A stretch of 64,000 nt of DNA from Prorocentrum cordatum (GCA_963575745.1 CAUYUJ010000902.1:1-64000), one strand, 5' to 3'; counted from the first letter of the stretch, positions 24,127 to 38,383 are shown. Translations and numbers: made by a program. The notes: generated by a model not told the origin, from the letters alone.

Positions 24127-24833
24127 TTGGCGGTCGAGGCAAAGCGGGCAACGAAGCGAGACGAGGAGCTGCGAGATGAAATTGCCATGCTCAAATTTCC
24201 CTTGGACCAGACCAACCCGCGGAGCGAATGCACAGCAGAGCTCGCAGCCAAACTCGCCAGGAAATTGCAGGGTTTCAAAAAGACCCGTGCCCAGACAGTA
24301 ACTTCGCAGTCTCAGGGAGAGGAATTGAGCTACGCGATCAACGGCGCAAATTCTGCGATCGCCGCCACAGAAGCCAATAGAAGGCAGAACACACACGACC
24401 TCATTCCGAAACAGGACGACGCTGTCACGGCGAAGCCCCCCACACACCCAGCGAGTCCAACGTGGAAGACCCCACAACAAGGATCGCCAGCTTGCAAAGG
24501 AAGAATCAGCAGGGCAACGCAGCGCATGTCCAGCCCCAGGCGCAGAGCCAGCAGATGCTGATCCAGGCGCACCATACGCGGCAAGCCATGATCGCGACGG
24601 GCGCCATGATGCCTCCTGCTGGCCCCTGTCCGACGCCCCCCCCGCTTGCGCAGCAGCATCTGGGGGTTCGCGCGCAGCCGCCTGAAGAGGCAGCACCGTC
24701 TCCTAATGGTTCGGCACAGGAACTCCCGCTACCACCGCCTCAGACCCCACCCCTGCTGGCCTCGCAGTGGGGGCCGACGCCCGGGCCGACGCGGGCGCGG
24801 GGTGGCAAGCGGGAAATGCTGCACCTTGAATAG
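24127..24833 (+). pseudogene. Coiled-coil then proline-rich coding remnant (possible LINE ORF1)
   Basis: The first frame (24127-24561) contains EAKRATKRDEELRDEIAML and AELAAKLARKLQGFKK, a charged heptad-like segment suggesting a coiled coil. A frame change near 24470 continues as MEDPTTRIASLQRKNQQGNA with Gln-rich then Pro-rich sequence (QQHLGVRAQPPEEAAPSPN) to a stop at 24833. Coiled-coil ORF1-type proteins bind element RNA in LINEs, and this region precedes a possible endonuclease block on the same strand. The link to a retrotransposon is inference. It could instead be an unrelated low-complexity protein. Confidence 0.4.
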
Positions 24834-25680
24834 ATACTGCCTCCATCGGCCAACACAGCTCAGCGCCGCGCGAGAAATCGAAGGCCTGCCTGGCCGCGCA
24901 TCGACCCAATTCAACGGGCTGTAAAAAGAAGCCGCGCCGGACGCAACGAAGGTCGAGCGCGGTTCGAAGGGAGGCGCAACGGAGCCCGACTCGGTAGTTT
25001 TGCACCCACGCGCACACTCGCAGGGCGAACAGGTGCCCCAATCCCTCGGCCCGCAAGCTTAAGCGTAGACGGCGGCAATAACTGGGGATGCTACAAGTCT
25101 CGCAATCGCCCCATTGACCATCTCGGGCCCGGAGCCCGATCATCGACGCCTCATTCTTCATTCGCCCACGCGCTTGCACCCGCGCGCCGCCCCCGATGGC
25201 CAAGATTTGCAAATCGGCGCGGAAGCGTCGACGCATGGAGATGCGATCAACTGCTAGCTGGAGCTGGCGAAGCCAAAACTGATTGACGCCGTTTCCGGCG
25301 CCTTCCCGCCGCCAAGGCGCAGATCATCCAGCGGGGCGCCCCCTCTCGCGGCGACCAGGGCGAACGCCGAGCAGACATGCGAAGAGACATGTGACAACGC
25401 GAGCGCCGCCAGATTATCTCGCGCGAGCCGCCGGCCCGCCCTTCGCGGCGCGCGCCAGAAGTTCGCCCCGCAAACCATTCACGACGCGACAAAACGTCTT
25501 CTCAGAGGGGCACCACCAGCGCACCCTGAATGCCCCCAAGATTTCGAGAGGCGCGGCGAGAGCACAACCAGGATACGAGGACTCTTCGATGACAGTACTC
25601 ATCCTGATGTCATCATCGCGCCGCCCCCCACGCCAGTTGCAGCGCCTCCGCGCACTCAAGAGTTGGGACTAGGAGATTCG
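24834..25680. other. Unassigned stretch between the possible LINE parts
   Basis: Open frames on both strands were examined and none is convincing. Confidence 0.35.
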
Positions 25681-25719
25681 TGGACTAGCAATCGCAGGAC
25701 AAGCAGGGCGAGTTGGAAA

Positions 25720-26740
25720 AGCATTGACCACCACACTGACAACACGAACCGCGCAGACCTTCACCGCACGAATTTGGCCAACAGGTGAAGATCGCTTTCA
25801 GCACATGGTGTGCGGGGGCGCAGCTTGGGGCAGCTCAGCGACGTCGATTGCCCCGTCAGGTCTGCGGACCTCGGCGAGCCCTGAGATAATTAAGACTGAC
25901 CAGCTGAAGAAACCCAATCGGCTAAGCCAGCTTCGCGGGAGCCCGTTGGCCGGAATCGCTGGAGGGAGACCCGAGCTCAAGTGCGGGCGCTGCTGGTGAG
26001 ATTGGCATTTCCAGCGTTGGCGCGCGGTTGAACGGGGTTGCTTCCGGCGGGGTGCACGCCGCTAGCGGTGCTGACGGGCGCCCAGGCTATGGCGCCATGT
26101 CTTTGGCCGCTTGCCTAAATACCTCGCGGTGGTCAAGCACCACGAACTGACATTCACCGTCTATTTCGAATACGTTTTTGCCAAGGCAAGAACCCTGCGG
26201 CTGCTCGGCATTTTCCGACGATTCGCCCGGGTGGTCTACCGCCACTCTTCCGGGCGCTGGCCCCACGTCGAAACTGATTTTGCGCGCGCGGAACATGGCG
26301 CAGAGGTTGGGCACATCTCTGCCAAAGTTGAACCTCATGAAAGGACCCGGGCACGCTTGTCGAGTGACACCCCTGCTCGTGGCATGAGCGGCCGCGCCGC
26401 CCCCCGGGCGATCGATCAGCGCGTGGAGTCAAGAGATGCTGCGCGACGTGACTGGACACTGCACTGGGCGTCCTACATCGAGCTCACTCCTCACTTTCCA
26501 CGCGCCAGCGCCATCGCCGACAACGCGCGCGACAGATGGAATCTAGATGCGCACATATGTCGGCGCGCTTGGCAATGGGCGCTGTGCGTGACAAGGCAAT
26601 GGTGGGCTGCATTCAGGAATGCCGTTGAAGAGGCACGGGCTGCTCGTCATCCCACGGATTCGCAGGCGGGGGGGCCCGGCGCCCCCCAGGCAAAACTACG
26701 CGCGCCTACACAGATGCAGCCTGGAGACGAAGCTCAATGA
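25720..26740 (+). pseudogene. Possible LINE endonuclease-like remnant
   Basis: A plus-strand frame near 25790 reads VKIAFSTWCAGAQLGAAQ, resembling the F-S-T-W opening strand of some dinoflagellate LINE endonucleases. A later piece, from about 25940, has ARWPESLEGDPSSSAGAAG, comparable to the GW...SAG block of the same domain. The frame 26111-26740 has ELTFTVYFEYVFAKART, comparable to a V-S-V-Y-x-x-x-G strand. The spacing is plausible but no catalytic residue can be fixed, and frames shift repeatedly. Treat as a hypothesis. Confidence 0.3.
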
Positions 26741-26819
26741 TGTGCATGCCCAGTCTTTTCACCGAGAAAGGTGCGAGCATTTCCAAGATGGCGACAATGA
26801 GGCCCATGGCCACACATCC

Positions 26820-29440
<2,621 letters not shown>

Positions 29441-29864
29441 GCGGGCCTCCCAGCTCCTTTTGCGCAAGAGCCAGGGCACGCGTGCCACTTGTTTTTTTTC
29501 GATGGTTGATCTACAGGCCACCACGGAATTTGCCGTTGACCGTCCGACTTCGGCGCCGTGCGCGTGCGTTGCTTGCGGGCCAGGCTTGTCCTCACGCGCC
29601 TGACGTCCTTGGGTAGCGCGTTTCTTGGTACGCGACCGCGGGGGGCAGTACAAATCGCCGTGCCAAAAAGATGGGTAGATACATTGATGATGACGAAGAA
29701 AAAAGAGGGGTGGAGGAGGAAGAGGGAAGAATAACAGATCAGAGAAGGAAGGAACAACACAACAAAGAGGGAATAGGACGAGGAGGAGGAGGAGGAGGTC
29801 GAGGGAGAGGGGGAATGCATTTCCCAGCCACACGAGCCAGGGTGGGATCCTCCTTCCCTTGTTC
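29441..29864. other. Unassigned stretch
   Basis: No gene was recognised. Confidence 0.4.
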
Positions 29865-30262
29865 CTACTCCTCCTCCTCCTCCTCCTCCTCCTCCTTCTC
29901 CTCCTCCTCCTTCTCCTCGTCCTCCTCCTCCTCCTCCTCCTCCTCCTCCTCCTCCCCTTGTTCCTCCTCCTTGTCATATTATTCCTCGTGTTCCCCTTCC
30001 TCCTCCCCCTTCCTGTCTCCCCCTCCTCCTCCTCCTCCTCCCTCCTCCTCCTCCTCCTCCTCCTCCTCCTCCTCCTCCTCCTCCTCCTCCTCCTCCTCCT
30101 CCCCTTCCTCCTCCTCCTCCTCCTCCTCCTCCTCCTCCTCCTCCTCCTCCTCCTCCCTCCTCCTCTCCTCCTCCTCCTCCTCCCCTTTCCTCCTCCTCCC
30201 CTTCCTCCAGCCTCCTCCTCCTCCTCCTCCTCCTCCTCCTCCTCCTCCTCCTCGTCTTCCTC
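29865..30262 (+). repeat. (TCC)n microsatellite
   Basis: About 400 bases of TCC with TTC and CCC interruptions. Confidence 0.97.
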
Positions 30263-30295
30263 CCTCTGCTAGATGTATACATATATATATGTATA

Positions 30296-30432
30296 ACTCT
30301 CTCTCTCTCTTTCTTTATGGTTTTCTCTCTTTTTCTCCTTTTCTCTCTCTCCCTCTCTCTCTCTCTGTCTCTTTCTCTCCCTCTCTCTCTCTCTCTCTCT
30401 TTCTCTCTCGCTCTTTCTCTCTCGCTCTCTGG
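30296..30432 (+). repeat. (TC)n microsatellite
   Basis: CT dinucleotides with TTT interruptions. Confidence 0.95.
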
Positions 30433-30471
30433 GGGAACCAAAAGTGCACCGATACCATTACTCCATGGACC

Positions 30472-30590
30472 TCTTCCAGGGTGCTTTCCGACGGGGATTT
30501 CGGAACGAATCCAAAGGTGGTCACGAAAACCTCCCAGGAGGGCGAAAAAAACTGACGAAGAGCAGCTGTATGGGTGCCTCTTCTTCCCCC
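30472..30590 (+). repeat. Dispersed repeat shared with 62047-62172
   Basis: Blocks in the same order as in 62047-62172: CTTCCAGGGTGCTTTCCGACG, GATTTCGGAACGAATCCA, CCTCCCAGGAGG and a CAGCTGTATGGGTGCCTCTTC-like end. The two copies are well diverged. Confidence 0.5.
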
Positions 30591-30904
30591 GACCGGCCTC
30601 GTCCCTCCTCGATCCTCGACCCCATATCGGGCCGCCCCCGAAGCCGCAAGGCTGGCCGCCCGCCCCTGAGGCCCGCGCTTCGGACGCCGGGCGGCCCTCG
30701 CGTGGATCCAGCCCCCGCCCGACGAGGCCGCAGTGGGTGCGCGGCCGCGGCGGCGCGCGGGGCGACTCCCAGGAGCCCTGTAGCAGTGGGGCACCCGGCT
30801 TCCCAGGAGATGAAGAAGAGAAGCAAGAGGAGGGTGGTGGACCCCCTTCGCCTCCGTCATTTTTTTCGGACAGGGTCCTCCGGTCGGGTCTGGCGGGTAA
30901 GAAC
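30591..30904. other. Unassigned GC-rich stretch
   Basis: No gene was recognised. Confidence 0.4.
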
Positions 30905-31005
30905 GCCATGGTGGTGGTGGCGGTGAAGGTGATGGTGATCAGGGTGGTGATAGTGACGGTGGTGGTGGTGATGATGATGATGATGTTCATGCTGATGACA
31001 GCGGC

Positions 31006-31066
<61 letters not shown>

Positions 31067-31140
31067 TTGGATGGTGATGATGTTGATGATGTTGATGTTG
31101 ATGTTGATGATGATGATGATGGTGATGGTGATGGTGATGG

Positions 31141-31229
<89 letters not shown>

Positions 31230-31232
31230 GGG
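30905..31232 (+). repeat. (GGT)n then (GAT)n microsatellite
   Basis: GGTGAT then GAT triplets, ending about 470 bases beyond the 3' end of the HSP90 pseudogene. Confidence 0.97.
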
Positions 31233-31699
31233 ATGCTGATCAGTTCATGCGTTCAACCCCATGTGACCTCCCCAAAGAGGCTCGGGCCAGTGGGCCACCA
31301 CAAGCCTTCGGCAAACAACCGTTGTGTCCGAACACGCCACACGAGCATGCACAACATGAAAGACGCGGGGCTCCAGGGCACTTCCCCCCTGAGCGCAGCG
31401 CCTCCCATAGAGCCAAGGCGCTCCAGAATGGGAGAGCCGCTCGGGGCCCTCAAGGACTGACCCCAGGGCGCCGCTCACTGCACGCGGGGTGGGCAGTATA
31501 TCGATTGAGCCAAGCACAATTAGATGTACGCACGAACTGTGGCTTTCGCGTTTCTGATGCAAGAGGAGAAGCGGTCGCACGAGTGGGTGATGGCAACGAT
31601 TCCCGTGAACATGTTCCTCGCCACACGCGCGAGGTCGTAGCAAACCGACTTGGACAGCTGATGATACGCAGAATGGCGTTCAGGCACCCGAACACAATG
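31233..31699. other. Stretch between the HSP90 pseudogene and the microsatellite
   Basis: This may be highly decayed HSP90 C-terminal sequence, but no alignment could be defended. Confidence 0.35.
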
Positions 31700-32640
31700 T
31701 ATTCATGGACGCCGACGCGCGCAATCCGACTCGCCATACCTCGTGCGTGTTACAGGCAATATGCTTCCTGTGGCGCAAAGCATAACTCGAGGCAATCATT
31801 GACGAGGCCATTATTCATCACGCGCAGCTTTTTGTAATTCTGCAGCGTCTCACAAAAAATGCTCAGCGGCAGATCCTCGGAGGCAGCCGCTCGCTTCACG
31901 ATGTTGAGCCACTCGGGCATCAGCTCGTGAAGCCGTCCATGATCAAAACTCGTCGCACGTACATGTTGATGTTGTTGCATTTCTTCCCGGACTTGAACAG
32001 GTTGGAAGGCGCCGAATGCGGCGCGAAGGCCAACGCTCGGAACTCCAGCTGGCCCTCCACGCGGAAGTATTTCACAGCCAGGTGGTCCTCCCAGTCGTTG
32101 AGAACAAGGCGAACCCCTCGTCGGTCACGCCCTCGGACTTGCGCATCCAAAGCGGATTCTTCTTGTCGAGCTGCTCACCTTCGTGGGACACCTCCCTGAC
32201 CTTCTTCATCTCATTATTGCTTATTCCGCTCTTTCTCCTCATCGGCCTCCCCGATAAACGATTCGTCGCCTATTTTGCCCCGCCCTTCTTCTCCTTCTCC
32301 TCCTCGTCGTCAGAGTCCGTTACCCCTTTCTCATGTGACATGTTCGCGGTCAGTTCAACGGGGATCCCAATGAAATCAGAAGGCTGCTTGACCAAATCCT
32401 TCAGGCGGCGCTGCTCCTGGAACTCCGCCGGGTCCTCCTGCAAATGAAAAATGATCGTGGCGCCGCGCTCGGTCTCCCCGTGCGCCATCTGTGTGTCCAC
32501 ATGCACCGTGAAAGAGCCGCCAACGCCAGACTCTCCTTGGTGCAGCGCTCGTCGTCGCTGTGCTTGCTGATCACGCGCACCCTGTCCAAAACGAGATACG
32601 CGGAGTAGAAGACGACACGCATCTGACGCGGGCGGCCATG
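31700..32640 (-). pseudogene. HSP90: HSP90 chaperone pseudogene, N-terminus missing
   Basis: Cytosolic HSP90 is an ATP-driven dimeric chaperone. Minus-strand pieces in order: MRVVFYSAYLVLDRVRVISK (about 32621, the GVGFYSAYLV end of the ATPase domain), then GGSFTVHVDTQ and RRLKDLVKQPSDFIGIPVEL. An acidic linker (TDSDDEEEKEKK) follows, then [20 protein letters not shown] (about 32200). Next come [34 protein letters not shown], then [20 protein letters not shown] and NGLVNDCLEL (to 31752). At least four frameshifts and several stops break it. About 120 N-terminal residues holding the nucleotide pocket are absent, as are the C-terminal dimerisation domain and EEVD tail. GVHE in the same frame at about 31717 may be the KLGxHE segment. 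Lack of introns suggests a retrocopy. Confidence 0.92.
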
Positions 32641-32761
32641 TTTTTTCAGTGAGGCCAAGACGTCCTCGTGCAATTGTTCGCCCACCCGATTGTCCCACCT
32701 GTTGTCGCAAGAGGGACCGATGCCGCGCTGAGAAAAGGGCCTAGGCAAAACGGTGGCGCAT
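32641..32761. other. Unassigned flank of the HSP90 pseudogene
   Basis: No HSP90 N-terminal sequence was recognised here. Confidence 0.4.
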
Positions 32762-32762
32762 C

Positions 32763-32802
<40 letters not shown>

Positions 32803-32847
32803 GTCATGATGATGATGATGATGATGATCATGATCATGATCATGAAG

Positions 32848-32922
<75 letters not shown>

Positions 32923-33246
32923 GTCATCATCATGATCATCATCATCATCGTCATCATCATCAACAACACCATGTTAAACCATGATGATGGTGATGAGTAT
33001 GCTGAACATGATGGTGATGATGGCAACGACGGTGAATGTGATGGCGACAAACATGGTAGTGATGACAATAACGATGACGATGATGATGTCGATGGTGATG
33101 TTGATGCTACTACTGGTGGTGATGACGATGACAATGCTGATGGTGATGACGATGGTAATACGTATGATCATGATGATGACGATGATGCTGACGCTGATGC
33201 TGATGCTGATGCTGATGCTGATGCTGACGATGCTGACGATGCTGAC

Positions 33247-33288
<42 letters not shown>

Positions 33289-33352
33289 AATGGTGATGAT
33301 GAGGATGCGGGTAATGATGGCTATGATGGCGGTGACGGTGGCGATGATCAAG
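32762..33352. repeat. (GAT)n/(ATC)n microsatellite with strand switches
   Basis: GAT triplets (32762-32840) flip to CAT/ATC triplets (about 32845-32965), then back to GAT with GCTGAT and GAC variants (about 32980-33350). The first flip creates a potential hairpin with arms of about 75 bases. Confidence 0.95.
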
Positions 33353-34034
33353 GGGCCGAAAGATACCAGAAGAGGAGAAATCGGCAAAAGACAGGGAGAC
33401 CAGGGCGACAGGGACGAGAGGGCGGCAGGGCTCCCGGCGTCCGAGGCCCCCTCTATATGAGAAAACTCCCGGATGCCTCCCGCGGACCGCTTGAGAAACA
33501 GTTTGCTTCGGATCCACGTCGAATTCACGACGTCGAATTTACACAAAAGCTTGAATGATGTACACTGCAACTTCATAACAGTGCACATATGTGAAAATGC
33601 TTATTTTCTTCCTCCTCTCCCTCTCTCCTCCCTGCAAGTCTTCTCTCCTCTGCCTCTACCTCCTCTTCCTCCTACGACGTCGGAATTACGCCGGATGCAC
33701 GCCGGATCAACACTGGATTTACGTCGGGGCATCGCCGCGCGAACGCGTGCCGGTATCTGACGGGGCGGACGCGTGGATGCGGCCGGACCTGGGACAGAGA
33801 AGCACCCTGTAAGAGCATGAGACTCTCCGCTGGCCAAAACACCTCAAACCAGAAGATCCTTCGAGGGTGCCCTCGCCCAGGATGCACGGGAACAGCCGGC
33901 AAAAGCGAAGAACGTAAAGGTGACCTCCCCGAGCCGACGTCGATCTGATCTTTCGGTCCAGCCGTATTGCGCGATGCGCGAGGCCTCCAGGCGAGGGGCA
34001 ACGATAGGGAGGGACTGGCATGGGGGAGGACAAG
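33353..34034. other. Unassigned stretch
   Basis: No gene was recognised. ACGTCGNATT words repeat loosely at 33515-33730. Confidence 0.4.
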
Positions 34035-34100
34035 CATCGGCGATTAGCCCCCGATACCGAATACGAACGTTCCCAACATGCATCCCGAAGGCATCATCAA
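34035..34100 (+). repeat. ATCGGCGAT dispersed family, copy 3 (partial)
   Basis: GCATCGGCGATTAGCCCCCGA and GAACGTTCCCAACATGCATCCC follow the family order. The ending runs into a CCAAGA tract. Confidence 0.45.
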
Positions 34101-34530
34101 TCCCCCAAGCGGCTTCCAAGGCGCCCCCAAGATGCGCCGAGAGGCCCCCAGGATGCCCACAAGAGGGCCCAAGTAGGCCCCAAAGAGGCCCAAGAGGATT
34201 CTAAACTGTTTTCAAGACGCCTCCGAGAAGGCATTCGGCCCCTCCCCTACGATTCCATACCATGCCCCCATAAGACCGCAAAAAACCGAGAAGGCACGGA
34301 TGACCCACCCAAGAGGCTCCAAGAGACCCCAACACGCCCAAGGACTGTTTGGCTCCGGGCCCCCTGGGCTTGCATGTGGAACTGTTTGGGCCATCTTGAG
34401 CCGTGCTGGGAGCGCTCGAGCTATCCTTGGTCTCTCTCGGGGGCCACTTGTCGGTCGTTGGGGTCCTCGTCGGGTTTCCTTGCGCCCTCTGGGGGCCTCC
34501 GTGGGCTGTTTTGAGTGTCCGGAATAGACC
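34100..34530 (+). repeat. Degenerate CCAAGAGGCCCC repeat tract
   Basis: Contains GGCGCCCCCAAGATGCGCC and GGCCCAAGTAGGCCCCAAAG, then switches to the reverse orientation (CTTGGTCTCTCTCGGGGGCC) after about 34420. Same family as 42-50 kb. Confidence 0.7.
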
Positions 34531-35880
34531 TGGGATGCCCAGAGGAGGGTGGACCCAGATTGAGAGTTCGGGGGCGTGGTCTAAGGGGCGGCGAGCGTCT
34601 AGAGAGGCCAGAACGGGAGGCACAACATGGCTCCAAGATCGCACCAGCCGACATCACGATGGCTACGAGAACACCGAGATTTCCCACGAGAGTTCCAGGA
34701 CGACCCCGGCAGAGCCGAAGAAGGCGTCAGCGAGCAAAGGGTAGCGCCACGAGGACAAAAAACAACAAGATGGCCGTAGCATGGTCCAGCAAAAGTAGAT
34801 TCAGCGTCCTTTTCTTGCCTCTCTCCCTTCGACAGGTGCACGTCCAGAACGCGTAAAATCTCGGCGTTGGTTGTTCTGCCCTGCTCGTATGCGTGCAGGT
34901 CAGTCGTGCCCTTCTGCCGTTCTGGAGGCTACTGGTGGTCTTCTGGGGGTCCTCAAGCTAAACAGGACTACACTTGATCTTCCAAAACCTTTAGAACGAT
35001 AATCATAGTGGGCCCTCTAGGGGTCCTTTTGGAGACTTCGTGTGGCGTCTTGGGGATATCTCGGCCCATCATGAGGCCATCATCAAGCTCTTGGGGTCAC
35101 ATGGGGGGTGATAAAGAAGCTCATTGGATCCGTGTTAAGGCCTTCTTGGGGGCCGTCGTGGCACGTTTCTTGGGGGTGTGGTCTGCGCGGAATGAATATG
35201 CGGCTAGGGCTAGAGCCCTTTGGGGGGGATTAACGGGGGGATGTTGTGCGAAAGCTCATCGGATTCTGTGACGAAGCGCATCGCACGTTGGTTCTTTGAG
35301 CATATCGTGACTTGGCCCTTTGGCCTCACGCCTGTCCTCCGGACTGCGAGACAGACCGAGCGTGGATCTACGGTCTGCCGCCTCGGCCGACAACCACTTC
35401 TTCTGGGGTGGGTTGCTCAGGGTTCTCTTCTCCCTCTCCCGCCCTACCCGTTGTGCGTTTTGGAACGCCTTTTGGCTTCTTGTGGTTTTCACTCAGGAGT
35501 TCGAGATGCACTTACACAACGTAATGGCGGGAAGCACAGGTCTGGAGGGGGTCGTCCTCAAATTTTGCAGCAGCTGTCGATGCCAGGCGGCATGGTCCAG
35601 CAACTCGACTCGACAGCCCCCCCCCAAGACAAGTGCAGGCCCCGCGCACGACGCAGACGCACGCGCGCAAGGATACGTTGGGCCCGAAGCCACGCCAGGA
35701 CGACGAGGCCGAGCCACCTCTGGTGTAGTGAACGCCAGGACGGCGGCTCGACCACGCCCCAGGTGTGGACCACACCAGCACCGAACCAGAGACGCATCAC
35801 ATGCGGGAAGATGCCGCACGGCGCCAGGCCTCGGGGGACCCGAAAAGAACGGAGCATGCACGCCTTCCCCCTGCAGCGGG
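34531..35880. other. Unassigned stretch
   Basis: No gene was recognised on either strand. The right part may be decayed 3' sequence of the LINE at 36030-37600. Confidence 0.35.
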
Positions 35881-35887
35881 GTGCCTG

Positions 35888-35960
35888 ACACACGTACACG
35901 CACGGCGCGCGAGCACGCACGCACACACACGCACGCACACACACACACACACACACAACA
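35888..35960 (+). repeat. (CACGCA)n / (CA)n microsatellite
   Basis: A short CACGCACG tract ending in CA dinucleotides. Confidence 0.9.
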
Positions 35961-36025
35961 GGACTTACGTGCCATCTGGGATCGCAGCCCCCGTCTTGGG
36001 ATGGCGGCCTCGGGCTGCACAGTAC

Positions 36026-37600
36026 TCACCTTCGGGCACCTGCGAACACTTTTCTGCTGGGGTCGGTGCTCCGCCCTTCACCAGGAGCCAGCGAACCACG
36101 AGCAGCACCAGCAGGCATGACGCAGAAAGCCGGGCAGCTCAAGCAGAACACGACATGACCGACGACCTGCTCGACGTCGCGCCCTCGAGTTCTGAATTGC
36201 TCCCGCGCCGACTCCTCAGGCGACGGCAGAGTTTGGGCCACGGGCCCCAGGACCGCGCCCGCGGCTCCCAGGGCCACCTGCACCGACCGGGAGGCGCGGG
36301 GCACAGCGTCGGAGCCAAACCCACGGAAGAAATCGCACGCTCGCCGCCGCATTACACCCGAAGGAGCACATCCTCGGCGACCGCCGGACCGCAACTGCAG
36401 GAACGAGAAGTCCGTGCAGGCTGCACGGTTGCACTCCTCGCATCTCCACTGCCCCTTAGAAGGGAAATGGAACATCGCATGCTCCGAGAAGACCACCTTG
36501 TCCCCAGGCACAACGACCCGCGGAATCGAAGGCTGGGATGGGGTCGAGCGGCCCCCTTCCGCCAGGCAAGCGGCAGCCCGAGCGAAACGGGCTAAAACAT
36601 CACATTTCTTCTTGTTGAAGGCTAGCTGGCCTTTCTGGACGAGCCCATGGGCACGCGCAGTTGCCACGGAATCAGCGCCTACCCGAGCGAAGAGGTCCGC
36701 CCAGCAGTTGCCGACAAAACAATCGGATTCGAAAGCCGAAGCGCCGCCTTGCACCAGGTACTCCCGCACACGGTGCGCGGGGGTCCAAACAAAACCAGGC
36801 CTTTTGTCCGAGCCGCGATACAGCTCAAACATCTTCCTCCACGTGGAGGCGTTGGGCGAGGACCCCACCGCAAGGCTGGGATCCCAACGAGTACCTTCAT
36901 TCGCGGCGCTGAGGTGATCGGACACGACCTGGGCGTCGAGGGGACCGTGCCCGAGAGCCCGGAAAATCGCGCAACGCTGGGCCCTGGGAACAGACCGGGC
37001 CCGCCCAGGGAGGGCCCCGCAGAACGCTCGAGCAGGAAGCTCAGCAAGGCCCGCGTCGGCCGCGGCCCAGCCGCACCGACGCAGCTCAGGACCGGTGTGA
37101 GACGGTCCCGCGCCGCGCGCGAAGATGCGCCGCCTGAAAGGCTCGTTGGCACGGTCCCAGGGGGAGAACGGAGGAAGAGAAGAAGAAGCAGAAGAAGGAG
37201 CAGGAAAAGGAGAAGATGGAGGAGGCGGAAGATGAGGAGGAGGAGGAAAGAGGAGCAGGAGAAGAAGATAAAGGAGGAGAGCAAGGAGGAAAACAAGAGG
37301 ACCTCGATTCAATGGACGAATGTAGCAGACAGGGCTGTCCTCCGGGACAGGGGGGACAGAGGTCGGATCCACAGGCAAACCGTAGGCCAACTCGACCGAA
37401 TCCCAGTCGGGGTCGCCCAAGAAAGCCTCCCCTTTCTCCCGAAGCGCAGCCCTGAGCTCCGAGACGTCCTCAGGAAACGAATTCCCCTGGCTCCGAGGGT
37501 TGTCAACTACTCCTTCGCAATCGTAAAACGGGTGACCAAGGGTCCCACGGGCTCCACAGGAACAGAAATTACACCTGGGGTCTTCCGCTCTGCTGGCTTG
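36026..37600 (-). mobile_element. LINE 2: 3' portion with zinc knuckle and RNase H
   Basis: The minus frame from 37795 stays open for 589 residues. It begins with low-complexity sequence, then a zinc knuckle (CNFCSCGARGTLGHPFYDC, residues 75-93). After a Leu/Pro-rich insertion it shows an RNase H domain (about residues 225-375) and a second Cys cluster (WRCEECNRAACTDF, about 36410). This order is the 3' half of dinoflagellate LINE ORF2s. The RT is absent upstream (37800-38300), so the copy is 5'-truncated, as LINE copies often are. It is open in frame but catalytically dead. Confidence 0.75.
36660..37125 (-). pseudogene. LINE 2 RNase H domain, catalytic residues lost
   Basis: RNase H removes element RNA from the RNA/DNA hybrid. 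Matching blocks: ELRRCGWAAADAGL, then GALPGRARSVPRAQRCAIFR, VVSDHLSAANEGTRWDP, FVWTPAHRVREYL and FVGNCWADLFARVGADS. The Asp of VSD (residue 293), His of TPAH (341) and Asp of CWAD (367) are present. The usual first Asp (D-G-S-G) is replaced by ARGAG, and the Glu of R-A-E is Gln (273). With two of four metal ligands gone it should be inactive. Low-complexity Ser/Pro/Leu sequence has expanded just upstream. Confidence 0.8.
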
Positions 37601-37799
37601 GACCTTGCGAGCAGGGGGCCACAGGGCGCATCCAAATAAGGAGGAGCTTGAGGGGGACGGGGAGGAGGAGGAGGAAGGGGGAAGAACGAATAGTGGATGC
37701 CGAGAGGACTGGGCGCACTTGGGGTTCCCATGATCTGTTTGGTATCCTAGTGGGGGGGGGCACCTTGGGGTTGTCCAGGATAGCGACGGTGCCACGTCT

Positions 37800-38305
37800 G
37801 TGCCATGTTTTACGGCTTGGTGAGGGATCTGGTTGAATCCTGGTTACTTCGCCCGTGCAGTCGACATCATACAAAGACGCGATGACTTAAGCACTATTCA
37901 ATGGTGTACCCCATTCCGCAGACCTCCCGAAAAGAGCGAGTGCTTGCGACAGTCTTGGAAGTTATGTAGTGGGCCAGTAGCTTCTTGGATGCGTTTGAGG
38001 GGCTTGTGGGATGGGTGCGCCGTACAATTCGCCTAGGCGCGCGCGCGCGCGCTGTCGCGCTGGCGCGCTCGCGCGCTCGCGCGCTCGCGCTCGCCTGGTG
38101 GTTTCTGTGTTATCAGCAGTATGACCGCCACCATGTTGGCCTGGAAATCATGTGGTCCCTCAGCTGTTGCCGCTTGGATTCCCCACTTAGCATGCGGCCT
38201 GTACGTGTCCGCCGACTGGTGCGCCATACAATGCACCTACGCGCGACCGCGCGCGCGTGCGCGCGCTTGGTGCACCCTGTATCGTCCACAACATGATCAC
38301 CACCA
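37800..38305. other. Unassigned stretch with a GCGC-rich palindromic run
   Basis: 38036-38095 is an alternating GC-rich run (GCGCGCGCGCGC then CGCGCTCGCGCGC) with self-complementarity, and 38240-38265 has a smaller one. No gene was seen. Confidence 0.5.
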
Positions 38306-38309
38306 CGTG

Positions 38310-38383
<74 letters not shown>

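Noticed and set aside
24010-24696. A 228-codon minus frame
   Set aside because: The plus strand here reads as coiled-coil/proline-rich protein. The minus frame has no recognisable motif and looks like its shadow.
31498-31513. TTGGCTCAA on the minus strand as a third spliced-leader relic
   Set aside because: Only nine bases match, the upstream part differs, and it lies downstream of the HSP90 remnant with no frame after it.
31450-31737. Continuation of HSP90 after the stop at 31750
   Set aside because: Apart from GVHE at the expected spacing, no further alignment could be defended, so the pseudogene was ended at about 31700.
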